DNA of 5,164 bases from VBDM01 sp035519135. Its GTDB lineage: Bacteria; Pseudomonadota; Gammaproteobacteria; Burkholderiales; SG8-39. Each line of letters starts with the position of its first letter. The first letter of the stretch is position 1. Below the pieces are notes generated by a model that was given only the letters and a program-made list of their open reading frames with translations, did no database searches and had not been told where the DNA came from. The stretch is taken from positions 1 to 5,164 of the forward strand of contig DATIWX010000016.1 in NCBI GenBank assembly GCA_035519135.1. The letters run 5' to 3'. The position numbers and the translations under genes were made by a program. Of this stretch, positions 4,741-5,164 are shown piece after piece.

Positions 4741-4885
4741 GCAGGATATCAAGCAGTGAAGTTTCAGTACTCCCCCTCCTACGCGCCGTCCGGCGTTTCA
4801 GTGGCAGTCAATTCCCTTCCTTGATCTTCGTGACCCGTTTCCGGAGTCGGGTTCGCTCCGGTCCAATCGATACAAGGAAGTGAAA
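4741..4885 (+). promoter_or_regulatory. Long structured 5' leader of the cold-shock gene, candidate RNA thermoswitch
   Basis: Several pairings can be read directly. (a) CTTCCTTG (4816-4823) plus ATC (4824-4826) pairs with GAT (4869-4871) plus CAAGGAAG (4873-4880), 11 bp with one bulged A4872; this would bury the Shine-Dalgarno AAGGA. (b) Inside it, ACCCG (4833-4837) pairs with CGGGT (4848-4852). (c) CCGGAG (4841-4846) pairs with CTCCGG (4856-4861). Stems b and c interleave as an H-type pseudoknot with linkers of 3, 1 and 3 nt. Upstream, CGCC/GGCG (4784-4795) forms a short hairpin between two copies of GTTTCAGT (4761-4768, 4795-4802). E. coli cspA mRNA is known to use leader refolding to sense cold; the same role here is inference. 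Confidence 0.55.
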
Positions 4886-5089
4886 ATGAGCAAAGGCACT
4901 GTCAAGTGGTTCAATGACGCGAAGGGTTTTGGATTCATCACGCCGGAAGACGGCAGCAAGGACCTCTTCGCCCACCACACCGAAATCCAGATGGACGGCT
5001 TCAAGTCCCTCAAGGAAGGCCAGGCGGTCGAGTTCGAAGTGACGCAAGGCCCGAAGGGCCCGGCGGCTTCGCGCATCCGCGCGGTCTAA
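4886..5089 (+). CDS. CspA-family cold-shock protein
   Basis: 67-residue single cold-shock domain, the normal length for the family: a five-stranded OB-fold that binds single-stranded RNA and DNA and acts as an RNA chaperone. Visible motifs are TVKWFNDAKGFGFI (RNP1 KGFGFI at 13-18, with Trp8, Phe15 and Phe17) and DLFAHH (RNP2, 26-31), followed by FKSLKEGQAVEFEV and the ending GPKGPAASRIRAV. The usual aromatic after the RNP2 His (HF) is His31 here, which removes one stacking Phe. ATG 4886 is chosen because AAGGA (4874-4878) lies 7 nt upstream; GTG 4880 would overlap the ribosome binding region. The gene has its own -10 element and a long structured leader, and is closed by a strong terminator, so it is probably monocistronic. 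It could be a CspA- or CspE/CspC-like paralogue; cold induction cannot be read from the protein alone. Confidence 0.95.
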   Translation: MSKGTVKWFNDAKGFGFITPEDGSKDLFAHHTEIQMDGFKSLKEGQAVEFEVTQGPKGPAASRIRAV

Positions 5090-5103
5090 GCCAGATTCGA
5101 CAG

Positions 5104-5122
5104 CGCGCGGCCCTGCCGCGCG
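5104..5122 (+). repeat. GC-rich hairpin in the cold-shock 3' UTR
   Basis: CGCGCGGC (5104-5111) and GCCGCGCG (5115-5122) form an 8-bp stem with a CCT loop. No U-tract follows, so it is not a terminator by itself; it may protect the 3' end or act with the terminator just downstream. Confidence 0.6.
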
Positions 5123-5134
5123 TTGGTGAAGTTG

Positions 5135-5159
5135 AAGGCCCGGGTGACCGGGCCTTTTT
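5135..5159 (+). terminator. Intrinsic terminator of the cold-shock gene
   Basis: AAGGCCCGG (5135-5143) and CCGGGCCTT (5148-5156) form a 9-bp stem closed by a GTGA loop (a GNRA tetraloop) and run into TTTTT (5155-5159). This is a textbook Rho-independent terminator, 45 bp after the cold-shock stop codon. Confidence 0.92.
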
Positions 5160-5164
5160 CATTG

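Noticed and set aside
4743..4749. AGGATAT, resembling the core of the 745-814 repeat word
   Set aside because: Only 7 bases match, with no palindromic partner; likely chance.

Overview
This 5.2 kb, GC-rich stretch looks like the chromosome of a betaproteobacterium (Burkholderiales/Nitrosomonadales type). The call rests on style rather than on any marker gene: strong GC preference at third codon positions, a PF12852-type cupin/AraC regulator, a small lysine/arginine-rich MPKPNY protein, and a CspA-type cold-shock protein with a DLFAH motif. No tRNA, rRNA, CRISPR array, insertion sequence or integrase was seen.

Layout. (1) Positions 1-742 (+): the 3' part of a NYN-domain/OST-HTH (LOTUS) protein, a predicted RNA-processing nuclease whose 5' end lies outside the window. 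(2) 745-814: a highly ordered palindromic element made of four copies of a 10-bp word, with perfect positional symmetry. It overlaps a predicted promoter and the ribosome binding site of the next gene. (3) 816-1856 (+): a nucleotidyltransferase-fold protein resembling the GSU2403 family (NTP_transf_8). (4) 1905-2837 (-): a ferritin-like di-iron protein with two identically spaced E-X30-EExxH motifs, convergent with the previous gene. (5) 2961-3941 (+): a cupin-type AraC regulator, divergent from the di-iron gene and probably its regulator; its mRNA may be leaderless. (6) 3944-4354 (-): a small protein of unknown function, meeting the AraC gene tail to tail inside a 10-bp palindrome that holds both stop codons. 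A possible 42-residue basic ORF (4365-4493, -) lies just upstream of it. (7) 4587-4733 (+): a 48-residue, highly charged small protein. (8) 4886-5089 (+): a cold-shock protein with a leader of about 145 nt and a GNRA-loop terminator.

The two most interesting signals are non-coding. The first is the fourfold symmetric operator-like array in front of the nucleotidyltransferase gene, with no repressor gene beside it. The second is the cold-shock leader, where an 11-bp helix can hide the Shine-Dalgarno sequence and encloses two stems with the geometry of an H-type pseudoknot. Functional links between blocks are inferred from gene order only; the clearest is the divergent AraC/di-iron pair. The window shows mostly ordinary chromosomal genes, with the nucleotidyltransferase plus its operator as the most accessory-looking part.
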